From: Pomacea canaliculata
Lineage: Eukaryota > Mollusca > Gastropoda > Architaenioglossa > Ampullariidae
NCBI RefSeq assembly: GCF_003073045.1
Contig: NC_037590.1
Location: 1,054,001-1,118,000 of the forward strand
Length of the DNA: 64,000 nt
Direction: 5' to 3'
A model generated the notes under the pieces. It searched no databases, was not told the DNA's origin, and worked only from the letters and a program-made list of their open reading frames with translations. The first letter of the stretch is position 1. Each line of letters starts with the position of its first letter. The position numbers were made by a program, and so were the translations under genes. Below, piece after piece: positions 1-12,100 of the stretch.

Positions 1-1668
1 CTCTGTAACCAGGGCGGCAGAGAAAGAATCGGTGGCCCCTTCGCCCGTCATTGTGACTACCAGCAAATGGTGGCCCGTGATATTGTCATGACGACAGAAG
101 GTTGTGATACTGGGTATAGTTTATATACAGTATATACACATATAGCTTACTTATATACACATACTTCTATACATATATTACATACACATAGCTGACTCCG
201 ACTCATCAACATTAGTCAACACAACACACCAACAACAACAAACACAATGTCTGTCGCCACATTGCTGTCACTTGTCTCCTTACTTCTCTCTCTCTCTGTT
301 TTATATTGCAAAACGTAAACAGTAAGATTTAAACTATAAACAAGTAAATGACTAAAAAAAAATATGTTAATGTACAAAGAACCAACTTGCTCATTTTGTC
401 AAAGAAATATTTATTAGGGCCGATACAGGATTTAACAGGCAGACAGCACAGACAAATAACTTGAGAATATCAAAGGCTTCTGGCGGCAGACATGATGGAG
501 CTTTGCTTTAATCTCATTTATTTCGGGAGAGAGAGAGAAGTCTGACATTTGACAGAGACCAACGTTATACAGTGTCTACCTATATCTTTGAATGATAGAC
601 TCGTGTACAGCCAGCCAGCCAGCCAGCCAGACAGTCTGACAAAGGACGTCTGCTGGATGTAACGAGAGACAAACAAGAGTGTGAAAGTGAAGGACCTTTC
701 AACTTTCACCTTCCTGTCAGTGACCTTGCCAGAAATTCTGTGACGGAGCAGTGACATCGACACGGTCGTCACGATGACGACGATGAGCACAAAGTCTGCT
801 AAACACCAGGTGGCGCTCACAGGTAACTGCACCTTGCTCAGTCTGTGGTCATTAGTAACGAGCAGGAAATTCCGACAACGCGTCTCGTCACCAATGGAGG
901 GTCAGTCATCTCCCAGGCGCATGTTTGGCAATATCGGGAAAACTGTCCTGAGAGACAGAGAGACAGAGAGACAGAGACTGAGAGCAAGTCTTGTTTGCGG
1001 CCACAAAGTCGACAAAACATCTCTGAGCGTCATCAGGGTACATGACACCCGGCTGTAAGAGGTATTCAGAGCATGACACATCCACCCTCTTGATACCCGG
1101 TGAGCTGCCGACATCCCTCCTGACACTTTTCAACGGCCGGAGTGGGAAGTGCGACAGGGACGGGGGGCGGGGAGCGGGGTACCTTTCACAAAAGTCGGTC
1201 ACTGTGCTCCATTTTTTTCATGTCGTTGTAAAACGATGATAGCTGTGGGTAGAAATGGTGACACGATGCTGGGCTGATTGTACTGGTCTTTAGTCTCTGG
1301 ACATTGTTGAGAAAACCAAAGACAGTTAATTGTCTCCGACTGTTGGCAGCCTTCAGCGCCATCTTGACGTGTGTGTCCTCTATAAGGGTACGTGCGGGTA
1401 TGTGAGAGGAAATCATCGACAGTTTCCTCTCTTCGTCGACACTCCACGTTACGCTCTGAGGTTGATGCTGGTCATCACATATATACTCCCATAATTTCTC
1501 AGGTTTGTACTTGACACCAGCAGCGCGACAAGGTGCATGAAGATGTCTCAGCCCTCAGCCTCCCACACCTGGAATATTGTGAGACCTTGTTCTCATCATC
1601 ACTTCGTCTCTACAGTAGGCGGCGATGTTGTCCACCCTCTGTGAACTGCGCTGTGCTGGGTACGGGTA

Positions 1669-1805
1669 CACAAAGACAGGGTACACGATGACAGGGTACA
1701 GATACACGATGACAGGGTACAGATACACGATGACAGGGTACAGATACACGATGACAGGGTACAGATACACGATGACAGGGTACACGATGACAGGGTACAC
1801 AAACA
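1669..1805. repeat. 21-bp minisatellite, about 5 copies
   Basis: A unit reading roughly GATACACGATGACAGGGTACA is repeated about five times; the first and last copies lack the GATACA part. The 21-bp length is a multiple of three, so both strands stay open: the plus strand reads a Tyr-Thr-Met-Thr-Gly-Tyr-Arg heptad and the minus strand a Val-Tyr-Pro-rich repeat. No flanking exon signals are seen, so the open frames are best explained by the repeat itself. Confidence 0.85.
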
Positions 1806-2589
1806 GGAACAGTGGCACAGGGTCTAACTTCAATGACGAAAAAAGTGAAAATGTTGGACGATCTTTAGGTGAACAACTTTTCACAGGTTGATTTCTGTGT
1901 CACTGGACAGACAAGCCCCACAATGTCACGTGACGCTTCGTTCATTCGGCGCTTAGTGTTTTGTCCACGGTTCTATGTTCGGGTGGACTGATTTGTACAC
2001 TGTTTACAGGAAACTCAGAGATCCCACCCGCCGTCATCATGTAATCATGTCCAGTGCCCACGTATCGTACGGCGGGTGCCAGACATTGGACACCAAGGAG
2101 GCCAGCATCACATCCAAAATATTATTCTAGTAAATAATAATGTAACAGTCACTACCCAACTTGCTGCTACAACCTCTACCCGACTTGCTATCAATTGTGT
2201 AGCGGACTTTACCCACCCCAATGTCATGGTGTGTACCCGACATGATGTGAGAAGCTTTACTCAGCTCAACACACTTGACTCCACCCTGACGACACCATCT
2301 TCACCCGAGTGTTGTTATCTCTGCCAGTCGAGGTCGTGACCCCCACGACAGCTCCAGGGACTTTCCCGCCGCCTCACCACAGGAACAGGTGCAATAAATC
2401 CACACACCCGGATGTATGGACACAGCTGTCTGTCCTCAGGGTCTTAGTAAGCTGCTGATTTATTGTCACTTTATGGCATACTGACATACTGACAGTCGGC
2501 AGGCAGGCTCACAGATGTGACACACACTCACTAGCTCATCTGATATATATATACACACTACCGTTACAGCTGTGTCACATATATACCAC

Positions 2590-2835
2590 AGTGTCATCAC
2601 AGCTGTGACATATATATATATATGACAGTATCATCACAGTGGCATTAGATAAATACATATCACAGTCCCATCACAGCTGTGATATACATATGTGTGACAG
2701 TATCATCACAGTGGCATTATACATACATACATACATGTCACAGTGTCATCACAGCTGTGATATATATATATGTGTGACAGTATCATCACAGCGGCATTAT
2801 ATATATATATGTCACAGTCCCATCACAGCTGTGTA
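2590..2835. repeat. about 76-bp minisatellite with TCACAGCTGTGA palindromes
   Basis: About three copies of a unit of roughly 76 bp run through this stretch. Each begins with the palindrome TCACAGCTGTGA (near 2596, 2671, 2749, and a partial copy near 2823). It is followed by a TA-rich run, then a segment reading GACAGTATCATCACAGTGGCATTA. The CAGCTG core is an E-box-type hexamer. No gene is recognised nearby, so any regulatory role is speculation. Confidence 0.8.
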
Positions 2836-3841
2836 GCACCGTGTTGCCATCACAGACCATTAGTTGCTGACAGCATAAAACTCAAATCACACTCCCTGTG
2901 TGTAAACGTGTGAACTGTTTACTCACGATTGTGTCACACTTCTGTGCCAGGACTTACTCTGGGTGCAGCGGAAATTCCCACACCCCTCCCTCCTCCCCTT
3001 CCAGCCCTGACCTTGTGACGTACAGCAATAAGTCTTCTTGCTATCTACCCGAGGTGGTAATGTCACCTTCCTCATACTTACCTCACAGGGGTGTGGGGCA
3101 GGTGCCAGGGGTGGCCAGGGGTGGCCAGGGTGGGTATTTGTGCCTCAGTCCCTGTGAAGGCCCTCAGTGCGCCTCCAGCCAACCACCCGCTCAGTCGACA
3201 GGCCAGGAGTTGACAGACGACCGACCAACTCACCTTCGATTGTTGAACACCCGCACACCTGGTGATCTGTGTCTCGGTCAGACATGAATAGACTGCACTT
3301 CGATTTGAATGTTGAAAGGTGATTGAGAAACTGCAAACAGTTGTTGTGTACAAAGGCAGGTGGAGGGAGAGCTGTGATCACGATCGTCAGTCCTCGTGCC
3401 CACTGTTGTCGCCGTTGTCGTGGAGGACCTTTGAGGTGGAGAGCAGGTTCTAGGATCACCTTTGTATCATGGCTGTGTCTACCTACCTGTGTCTACACCG
3501 GCGATGTTTGTATGTTGGTCATATCCAGTAGCACTGGCTGTAACTACAACAGCTCACTGTCACAAGGTACACCTGCATTTTCTTTTCACTCCTTCAGCCT
3601 GAATGTTTGACACACACACACGGCAGACAGCCTGCGATCGAGGGCTTTTCCTTTGTTACCTGAGTGCAGTGAAGTGTGTCAGGGGCTCAAGACAGCTCGT
3701 TAGGTCTGGAATCAACAAGGTGGGATAATCTGTTGATCTGTTTACATTTGTTTTTTTCTGGAGAAATGGCTGATTAGAGGTAGGTAAAGGCCGGATTGTT
3801 GCCAGGTAAGAATAGAGAACTGACAATAAGGACATGGAGGC

Positions 3842-3927
3842 AATGTCAACATTTATATGATGTCAACATTTATATGATGTCAACATTTATATGATGTCAA
3901 CATTTATATAATGTCAACATTTACATC
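3842..3927. repeat. 17-bp minisatellite, 5 copies
   Basis: ATGTCAACATTTATATG is repeated head to tail about five times with one or two substitutions in the last copies. The unit is AT-rich and not a multiple of three, so it is not coding. Confidence 0.9.
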
Positions 3928-4268
3928 ACAGCAGGTGTGCACCACCTGAAGACTACCTCTCACCTTCAGACTCTAAAGTCACATGTATTCCAACTACTTT
4001 GTCATTTATGTTCCAACTGTGTTGCAAATGTAGTACAATTGTGTTGTCACCTGTATTCTCTGTCACCTGCACACTAACTGTAACACAGACAATGTAGACT
4101 TAGTACCTGTGTGTGCAGTGTAGCTTTAGTAACAACATACTAACGGTCCGTCACTGCTCCATCGTACATCTTACACTCAACATTCGGGTGAGCACCTGTC
4201 TGCTAGTGTCTAACTCACTGATGGTAGCCGGCAAGAGTTCTGTGTGTGTTTGAGCATGTGTGCGCCTG

Positions 4269-7093
4269 TGTGTGTGTATTTTTTTTTTTTATTCGTTCAG
4301 TTTTTAGGAGGCCATCAACATCAAAAAAGACAAAACATAGTAACAATCATCCCTATACCTCATGCAATGCACATGTCATACAGGTCTTACATGTGTAATG
4401 TACATTTTCTAGATAAATGATAAACAGTATAATGACATTCAGTTCTAAGTAATTATATGTACACTGTCATGATGTCCTCATTTTCAGACATTCTGTTATA
4501 TAGAGGGCTACATTAATAGCTACTTTACCCTTAAGGTTTTTACACAAAAGGTCAACCTTAAAGGGTGAGGGGAATTTATGGTAAAAGAGTGGGATATATC
4601 TCTTACGTAGAGTTGTATATTTAGGGCATATTAACAGAAAATGGTATCGGTCTTCCACACTTTGACTATCACATTGCTTGCATTCAGGTTTGTTGCTAGT
4701 TTGGTGACGAGTATTTCCATTAAGGGGTAAACAAATTACTTCTCAACAAACACAGGACCCGTCCTATGTTCACGTCGTAAATATCTGGTCTATATATGTT
4801 GCTCTAAGTAAATCTGGCTGGTAATCGCAGTAATCGTGAAGAAGAAGAAGAAGATACTGAATCATGCCATTTTTGGAGAGAGCAATCCTTGAATCTTTCT
4901 TTTATAGTGGTGATGAATAAGGGGAGAATACCAACTGTCTGCCATTCCCACACATATCCAAAACCATAGCTACATAATAAAATTCTAAACTTGGGAGGCC
5001 CAGTTGGTTTCCTGCCTGCCTTATCTTGTAAATATAACATGTTGTAACATTGTTTTGGGTACCTGTGTTCTGGCAACCATTAATATTCTGCACCAGTATT
5101 GAATAACTCTTATATATGAATCAGACACAAGAGGAAGCCTTCACATTCACTCAAAGCTCTATCATTTTTAACATCCCTACCGTACATTTAAAATTTAATT
5201 TACAAAGTTTTATTTGAACTTTCTCTATATCATTGTATTGCTTCCAACCCCCAAATCTCAGATCCATATAAAAGGATAGGTTTTATTTTTGTGTCAAATA
5301 TTTTTAAAGATTATGTCTGTTGGAAGGCTCTTTAGTCTGAAATAACATCTTCTTGACTCCTGCAAAGGCTTTTAATGCATTTTCAGTACATTTGACCCAT
5401 TTAAGTGTAGACGTGAATGTAATCCCCAAATATTATAGCTGGGTTCTACAATAATCTTCTTTCCAGCATAGTACCATTTTTCGCAATCTTTATAAAATCC
5501 ACCATTTTAAAAACTATTACTTTTGTTTTGTCCATATTGACTGTAAGTCCCCATTTTTTACAAAATGTTTCAAGATAACATATTTTACGTTGAAGGTCAA
5601 CAGGGGAATCAGCAACAATAGCAATGTCATCAGCATACATCAAAAGGGAGATCCCAAGTGGATCTGCCAGGACATCAATACCACGTGCACCACATAATGT
5701 TAGGTCTGACCAAAGCTCAGATAGAAATATAGAAAACAGTAAAGGGCTTAGTACACATCCTTGTTTGACACCAGATAAACAATCAGTTATTTGAGATCCA
5801 ACCTTAACAGCCGCTTTCACAGTTTTATACATACTATGTAGTGTTTGAAACATTCTTCCATGGACACCCTTTTTTAGCAGGATGTATAACAGTTTTAGAT
5901 CTGTCAATACTGTCGAATGCTTTCGAAAAATCTACAAAAAGGGTGTAAAAGCGTCCACCTCGTTTTGTCAAATATTTCTGAATCAGTGACTGAAGGCAGA
6001 AAATATTATCTGTTGTACTGTAACCTTTACGAAAACCTGCTTGAGCTTCTGGGATAAGTTCATTTTCTTCACAGAATTGGGTCAGTCTTTTGTTAATAAT
6101 GCAGCTGTACAGTTTGCTAATAATATTTAAAAGTGAAATCCCTCTAAAGTTATTTACTTTACCTTTATCACCTTTCTTGTGTAAATGAAAGATTATTGCT
6201 TTGGACCAACTTTCCGGATATGTACCACTTGTGAACACTTTATTGAAGAGGGGATGTAGAAATTTTAGGAGGATGTTATCTGCAATCTTAAATAGGTCAG
6301 AAGGTAATCCGTCAGGTCCAGGTGCTTTTGCTTTTTTTTGGCAACGGATAGCTTCAAGTATTTCCGAGTGAGAAATTTCCTCTTCTATGTTTGAGTTTGC
6401 GCTAAAATGTAAACATTGCTCACAGTTCCCTTTATTATGGACATGTACTGAACTTTCAACCTGTATGTCAAAATCAGTATCACATGATGTTTGTGTTATA
6501 TTTAGGAGGTCTCTAAAGTAGTCATACCATGCCTGAGGAGCTATTTTATTGTGATCATTATATGCATTTGTTGTAAGAGCTTTCACTTTCTGCCAGAATG
6601 TTCTAGTATTGGGGTCATTACATGCAGTGTTCAGATCCCTGATTATACGCTCGTCATATTTTTCTTTTTTTGTTTTACATAGGCTTTTGAATGTTTTCTT
6701 GAGGTTTAAATATTTTTGTAGGTCTAATTGTGTATTGCTCTTCCTAAATGTTCTTAACTGCTTGCGTTTCACTTTTTTTGTACGTGCACATTCTGCATCC
6801 CACCATTGTGGTTGGGTCCGATGTTTTTGTGCAGTGTGCTTTGATTTCATGTGGGAAGCTGCTTTCTGAAGAAAATCTACAAAACAAGAGGACCCGTCTT
6901 CAACACTTTTATTTAGAGCGACTAAAAACGTTGAAAGTTCTGTCTCTGCTTTTGTTTTCAGATATTCAGTGTATTGTGCTTCATGTTGGTCTTGCCATAT
7001 ATACCTAACCTCATCTTCTAAGTGAATTGTGGTATTTATTGTATCACTACCTTGGGTATCTGAATCTTTTAGCAATGTAATGACAAAACACAA
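4269..7093 (-). mobile_element. 5'-truncated non-LTR retrotransposon (LINE) with reverse transcriptase
   Basis: Read on the minus strand, 7093-5834 encodes the N-terminal part of a reverse transcriptase: a GPDGLPSDLF block, then FRGISLLNIISKLY, then QAGFRKGYSTTDNIF, then the motif-A block FVDFSKAFDSID. The reading continues in another frame (5907-5446) with GVKQGCVLSPLLF and the catalytic YADD (near 5626-5637). Two further pieces, 5076-4804 and 4658-4467, match the C-terminal part of such elements, the second with a HFLLICPKY zinc-knuckle-like block. At least one frameshift (near 5830-5910) and degeneration after 5446 show it is inactive. No endonuclease domain remains, so the 5' end is truncated. 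The T-run at 4269-4280 is the poly(A) tail of the minus-strand element. The flanks are both GT-rich (GTGTGTGTAT on each side), consistent with insertion into a microsatellite. I cannot assign the clade. Confidence 0.9.
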
Positions 7094-7166
7094 TGTGTGT
7101 GTGTATGTGTGCACGTGTGTGTGTGTGCGTGTGCATGTGTGTGTGGTTGTGTGTGTGTGTTTCTGT
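7094..7166. repeat. GT microsatellite flanking the LINE
   Basis: An imperfect (TG)n run with interspersed A and C bases abuts the 5'-truncated end of the LINE. The other half of the same simple repeat lies at about 4243-4268, next to the element's poly(A) tail, so the element appears to have split it. Confidence 0.85.
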
Positions 7167-7359
7167 GACGTGGCAAGCGACTACAAACTATGTTTGTCAA
7201 CAAGATTTCAATTTAACGTAAGCCTGAGTGTCACACATCACCTGTCATCTGATGTAGAAGCATTCAGGTGGCATTAATTAATCCTCGTTAATGATTGGCT
7301 AATGACAGCAGAACAATCTACGTGTTTCAGGCAGTCGGTTACCAAGGAAACAAATCGCC

Positions 7360-9061
7360 ATGACGACGTCCGACTGTGACGTCACGTTTTTCCTGGCGTC
7401 AGACGGCCGCGAGTGGGGAGACTACTGTCAAAGTGTTGTGGGCAGCTTCCCGGAAATCGCCTACACCGTCCTCGAGGTCGACAAGCACGACCTAGACAAG
7501 CTGCCGGATGTGACGTCAGCGTGCAGTCGCAGTCCCGTGTGGGTGTTGCTGGCGACCTCTCAGCTCCTTCGCTGTGTGCGCGAGACTTGGTTCTCCTCGC
7601 TGCTCACCTCACCTGCGGCCGCCAGCACCGTCGTCGTGGTCACCATTGACGACGAGCGAAATGTGCGTGACGTCTTCAGCAGTCCCCACGTGACGTCACG
7701 CTGGACAGTTCTGGACTGTGGCCAGAGGGAGGACGAGCTCCGCAAGATGATGGCTGCCCTGCTCAACATCATCGAGAACAGCCAGCGGCGTCAAGGCAAA
7801 GCTGACGTGGCCCTGCAGCTGTACCCTGAGAACATTCGTGAAGTGAGACTTTTGATCTCTTGTCTCTCACTCTCTCTTTCTCTCTCTCTCTCACACACAC
7901 ACACATATACAAACACACACATAAACACACACACGCTCTTTGGTCCAAGTAGGATTGTCGGTCAGTCGCCATGTTATTAACCTCGGTATTCACGTATGAA
8001 ATTCAGCCACCCGCCACTCACGTCGTCCACTTTCATTCTTTCAGCCCGGAACAAGCATTGCCATCGTTTTCAGTCAAGAGGTCACCAGTGAGGTCAAGGT
8101 CGTCGTGGGCTCTAGTCAAGCATGTCCCGTCTCTCGCCTCAACTCGTGCGTCCTGACATTCACAGCCCCAGGTTTGTGTGTGTGTGTGAGAGAGGGGTAG
8201 GGGGAGTGACTGAATCACATCAACTGTCGTAGTAAGGATGGGGACGTCGTGTACAGGACCTGCTGACTACCACCCACAGCAGGCAAGAGTGGCGGGCCTG
8301 TCAGCTGCTGACTCTAGCCTTGTGATCCCCCCAAACCCCACCAAGGACTGGTGCCAGCCGCATCTTGTACAGGGAGCAAACTCAATGACCGCACGTCGTC
8401 ATGGCGACGACTGGTCCTACGCTGCATTATGCGGTCCTTTAGCTCCGTGAACTCAGGTTCAGCGAACCCCGCGTGCCAGGGATCGAGCCCAAAGCTCGCA
8501 TAATTAAGACTAATTGTAGAGAGCTGGCGGATCCTTGTGATTAAGGAGGATGGTCAGAGTAAGACAGCATTGGTCGTTTACGGTAGCTTCACCTTCCTCC
8601 TCCCCCCCCCCCCTACCGTGTTAATTACCATTATTAATATGATAATGACATTCCCCCCCCCATATCCCCCTCGCTATTAAAACGTGACTTTTGACATGAC
8701 AGTTATGCCCCCTGGAACGTATGACGTCAGTGTCATGGTGGGCAGCCACACCCTGCACTGCGCCCTCACCTACCTGCCTGCAGACCAACGGGCCTTCGAC
8801 AGTTGTCACTTCTTGCGTCAGTGTGTGGCCATGACTGACCCGCGACCTCTCGACCTCTTCCTGGCCCACGCCGTCAGGCTGTGTCAGCAGCAAGTCAGGG
8901 ACATCTTCCTGGCCAGACGAGGTGTGTGTGTGTGTGTGCTTCCTGTGTGTGTGCGTGTGTGTTTTATGCTTCCTGTGTGTGTGTGTGCTGTTATGCTTCC
9001 CCCTGTGTGTGTGTGTTTTCCTCTGTGTGCGGCGTGTGTGTTATGCTTCCTGTGTGTGTGT

Positions 9062-9120
<59 letters not shown>

Positions 9121-12100
9121 TGCTTCCTGTGTGTCTGTTATGCTTCCCCCTGTGTGTGTGTGTCCTCTGTGTGTGTGTGTGTGTGCGCGTGTGTGTTATG
9201 CTTCCTCTGTGTGTGTGTATGCTTCTAAGTGTGTGTGTCTGTTATGCTTCCCCCTGTGTGTGTGTGTGTGTTTCATGCTTTCACTCTGTGTGTGTGTGGG
9301 TGTGTGTTGTCTGTTATGTTTCACTCTGTGTATGCTTGCCCCTCTTCATGTCCACTCTTCTGCAGGTACCCACAATGAAGAAGTAAGTATAATGTACCCA
9401 AGATATGCAAGTTTGTGAAATTCCATTAGCTGAGTGTGTGTGTGTAAACAACAGGTGTAAACAAGTCTGCTACAACACAAGTTCGGTGTCTGCAGGTTTC
9501 TACAAGGCGCCTGGGAAACTGTTTCCAACTTCCATTCACTTTGCGGCTGCCAACGGACTGAGTGAGTTTTGCTCAGCGTTGATGAACATCACCGGAAGTC
9601 GGGAGGCGAGCAGAGAGTCAACTGTCAGCAGGACAACGCGGCCGGCCTCGCTCTTGACAACGATTTCAAGGAACTGGCGGCGACGATTAGCAAGGTAACA
9701 CCTTCCTCCTGACTGACCCCGGCTGTGGGCTTTTCAGCTCTTGTTTGTTTTTCTGAGGAGAGAAGTGGCGCATGTTCTCACCGGAAGTGGGTGTCGTTAT
9801 CTCCTGTAAGTGAGGCTACAGTAGGAGGAATACAGTTGCCACAAACAGCTTTACAAACAGACTTACTACTCACTAGACTGACTAATGGCATCCCATGATG
9901 ATGTCGTTGTTCACACGGATGTTGTGTTTGTATTTTACAGGCTGGTGAGCCAGAGGACACGGTGAACCCCGGCTACGTCTCCCTGAGTTCTCCAGTGCTG
10001 GGTAAATAAACAACAGCTTGTCTGTAGCAGCAGACACCTCGCATATGTAACATATGTAACATATATATATAACTTATATTTACTTTGAACTCTCGGTAGT
10101 CACACTATCCATTCAGTTAACGATTTATGAGAATGTCAAGGCCATTAGTGTCCTCGCTTGTACACGCGCTCACACACACACACACGCACACACATACACG
10201 CACACACACTTACACACACACGCTATCGTTCACTTGATGGAGAGGGGAGACAACCATGACAACTGTGTGTCGCTTGCAGACGACCCTCCACCTCCGCCTT
10301 GTTTACCTCGAGCAACCAAGTGGTCCGACGACCCCGCGACACTGGTGGGGGACAGTAGAGGGGTCAACTGCCGGCTCGTCCACGACATTCTTCAGGTTGG
10401 GCGTCACACACAGTCCATCACACAAACAGTTCACCTCCCGTCCATCTCACACACAGTCCATCACAAACACAGTCCACCTCCCGTCCACCTCACACACACA
10501 GTCCATCACACACACAGTCCACTCACACACACAGTCCATCACTCCACACACACACACAGTCCACACACACACACACACAGTCCACATCTCACTCACACAC
10601 ACACTGTCTCATAGTCTCACACAAGGTCCATGACTCAGTAATGTCCACCTGTAAGTCTACCCGACACACTTTACACCTCCACCTGTCCTTCTCTCTGTCT
10701 TGCCTGTCATCTCGCCTGTTGATAACTAAACAGAATAAAGACGATCGTGTCATTAGCTGACCCCAGCACGGAGATACAAAGGTGGATGACAGTAGATGAC
10801 GTAGACTGTTGTTGTGAACTTTGCAGACAGCACCGCCAGAGGTCTGCACACAAGACCGCAGTTCGGCTCGGTGCCAGACATGAGTGTCCTGCCAGCGCTG
10901 GACCCCAGATGGCGACCCCAGGGTGGCTACAGGAGCCCAGGTAATCATTCAACCATTACGAAACTCAGACGAGTGCAGTGAGGTGAAAGTGTGAAGTGAG
11001 ACATCACTGAGTCACAGGTGTGTGCTGAGATCGGTGTGAACTTTGTGATGTGTGAAAGACAGGCCTCGTATCATCGATGTATAGTCCGTGTCTGTAGCAG
11101 GTGTGATGACAGACGTGTAGTCCGTGTGTCAAGGTGTACACGTGTCTGTAGCAGGTGTGATAACAGACGTGTATAGTCCGTGTGTCAAGGTGTACACGTG
11201 TCTGTAGCAGGTGTGATGACCACGTCACCACCTGAGGTCCCCAGACAGCGGCTGTACCAGCCTAACAGACGAACTCACTCGGCACTTTCAAAGGTGAGAC
11301 AAGACTAAGATTGGAACATCATGTAGCCTGTAGCCTGTAGCCTGTAGCCTGAAGACTGTGATACACACCAGCCAAAGTAGGTGTACAGTACTCATCAGGA
11401 GACAATCGGGTACCTCTCTCCCCCACCTCTCTAGATGTATGCAAATGAGCCACCTGGCGTACGTCACCATCTGCAAGTAGCGCCCTCTGTTGAAACCTAT
11501 AACACTAAAAAAGGTTATGTTATACACATAAACACCTACAGGCACCTTGACCCCGCGAACTCTGACCAACACACATTTGGCAGTGATACGTGCTAAGTGT
11601 GATGCAGATGACTCGGGTGGGCTCTCCACCCTGTCTGTGCTGTTAGCGGCAACAGCAAACTATTTGGTCTCACATCTCCATCCCAGTGTCAGGTGAGTGA
11701 AGAACAGTTTCTACCATTTTATTTTACTCTTGACCTTTTTCAGACCAGGTCGGTAGAAGAGGACATGTACGTGAGCCCGCTGTGTGGCCCTCTCACCACC
11801 AGACGTCGCGCACCTCTCCTCAAAGGCCTCAGCCAAGACAGCGCCCAGAGTAAGGCTGCACGTCTGTCTGTCTGTCCGTCCGTCTGTCTGTCGGTCGTCT
11901 GACTTAAGTCTTGTGTCTTGTGTCCTGTAAGGAGTCCTGTGTCACTTGATTGTCAGTTAGCAGTGGAAAGTTCGCTGTCGCCACTGGCATCTATGTGCCA
12001 GCCTCGCTGTCATTGTGCAAACTGGGGTCACGTGCCCAACCACGAGGAACTTTTCGCAAGAAATTTACGATTGAACTGCTTTCATTTCTCCTTCCTGTGC

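Larger units (their letters stand above)
1..4268. other. no recognised gene; repeat-bearing intergenic stretch
   Basis: I find no convincing coding exon here. The stretch holds short GA-rich and CA/TA-rich simple repeats and three minisatellites listed separately (1669-1805, 2590-2835, 3842-3927). A minus-strand reading near 700-838 contains a hydrophobic run followed by basic residues, like a transmembrane exon. It has no supporting neighbour exons, so I do not call a gene. An open frame at 2898-3287 (+) shows no recognisable domain. Confidence 0.6.

Noticed and set aside
518-832. Minus-strand frame with a hydrophobic FVLIVVIVTTV segment followed by basic residues
   Set aside because: Could be a transmembrane exon, but no partner exons or family match; not enough to call a gene.
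2898-3287. 129-codon plus-strand open frame
   Set aside because: Ser/Pro-rich reading with no recognisable motif or splice context.
9366-9382. 17-base micro-exon with good AG and GTAAGT edges in the adaptor gene
   Set aside because: Enters in phase 1 but leaves in phase 0, whereas the exons on either side join directly in phase 1; including it breaks the ankyrin-like frame.
8684-9418. 244-codon open frame
   Set aside because: Only the first third is the real exon (8703-8921); the rest is translation of the GT microsatellite.
11320-11352. Telomere-like short tandem GTAGCCT repeat
   Set aside because: Unit is TAGCCTG-type with only four copies and does not match TTAGGG; simple repeat.
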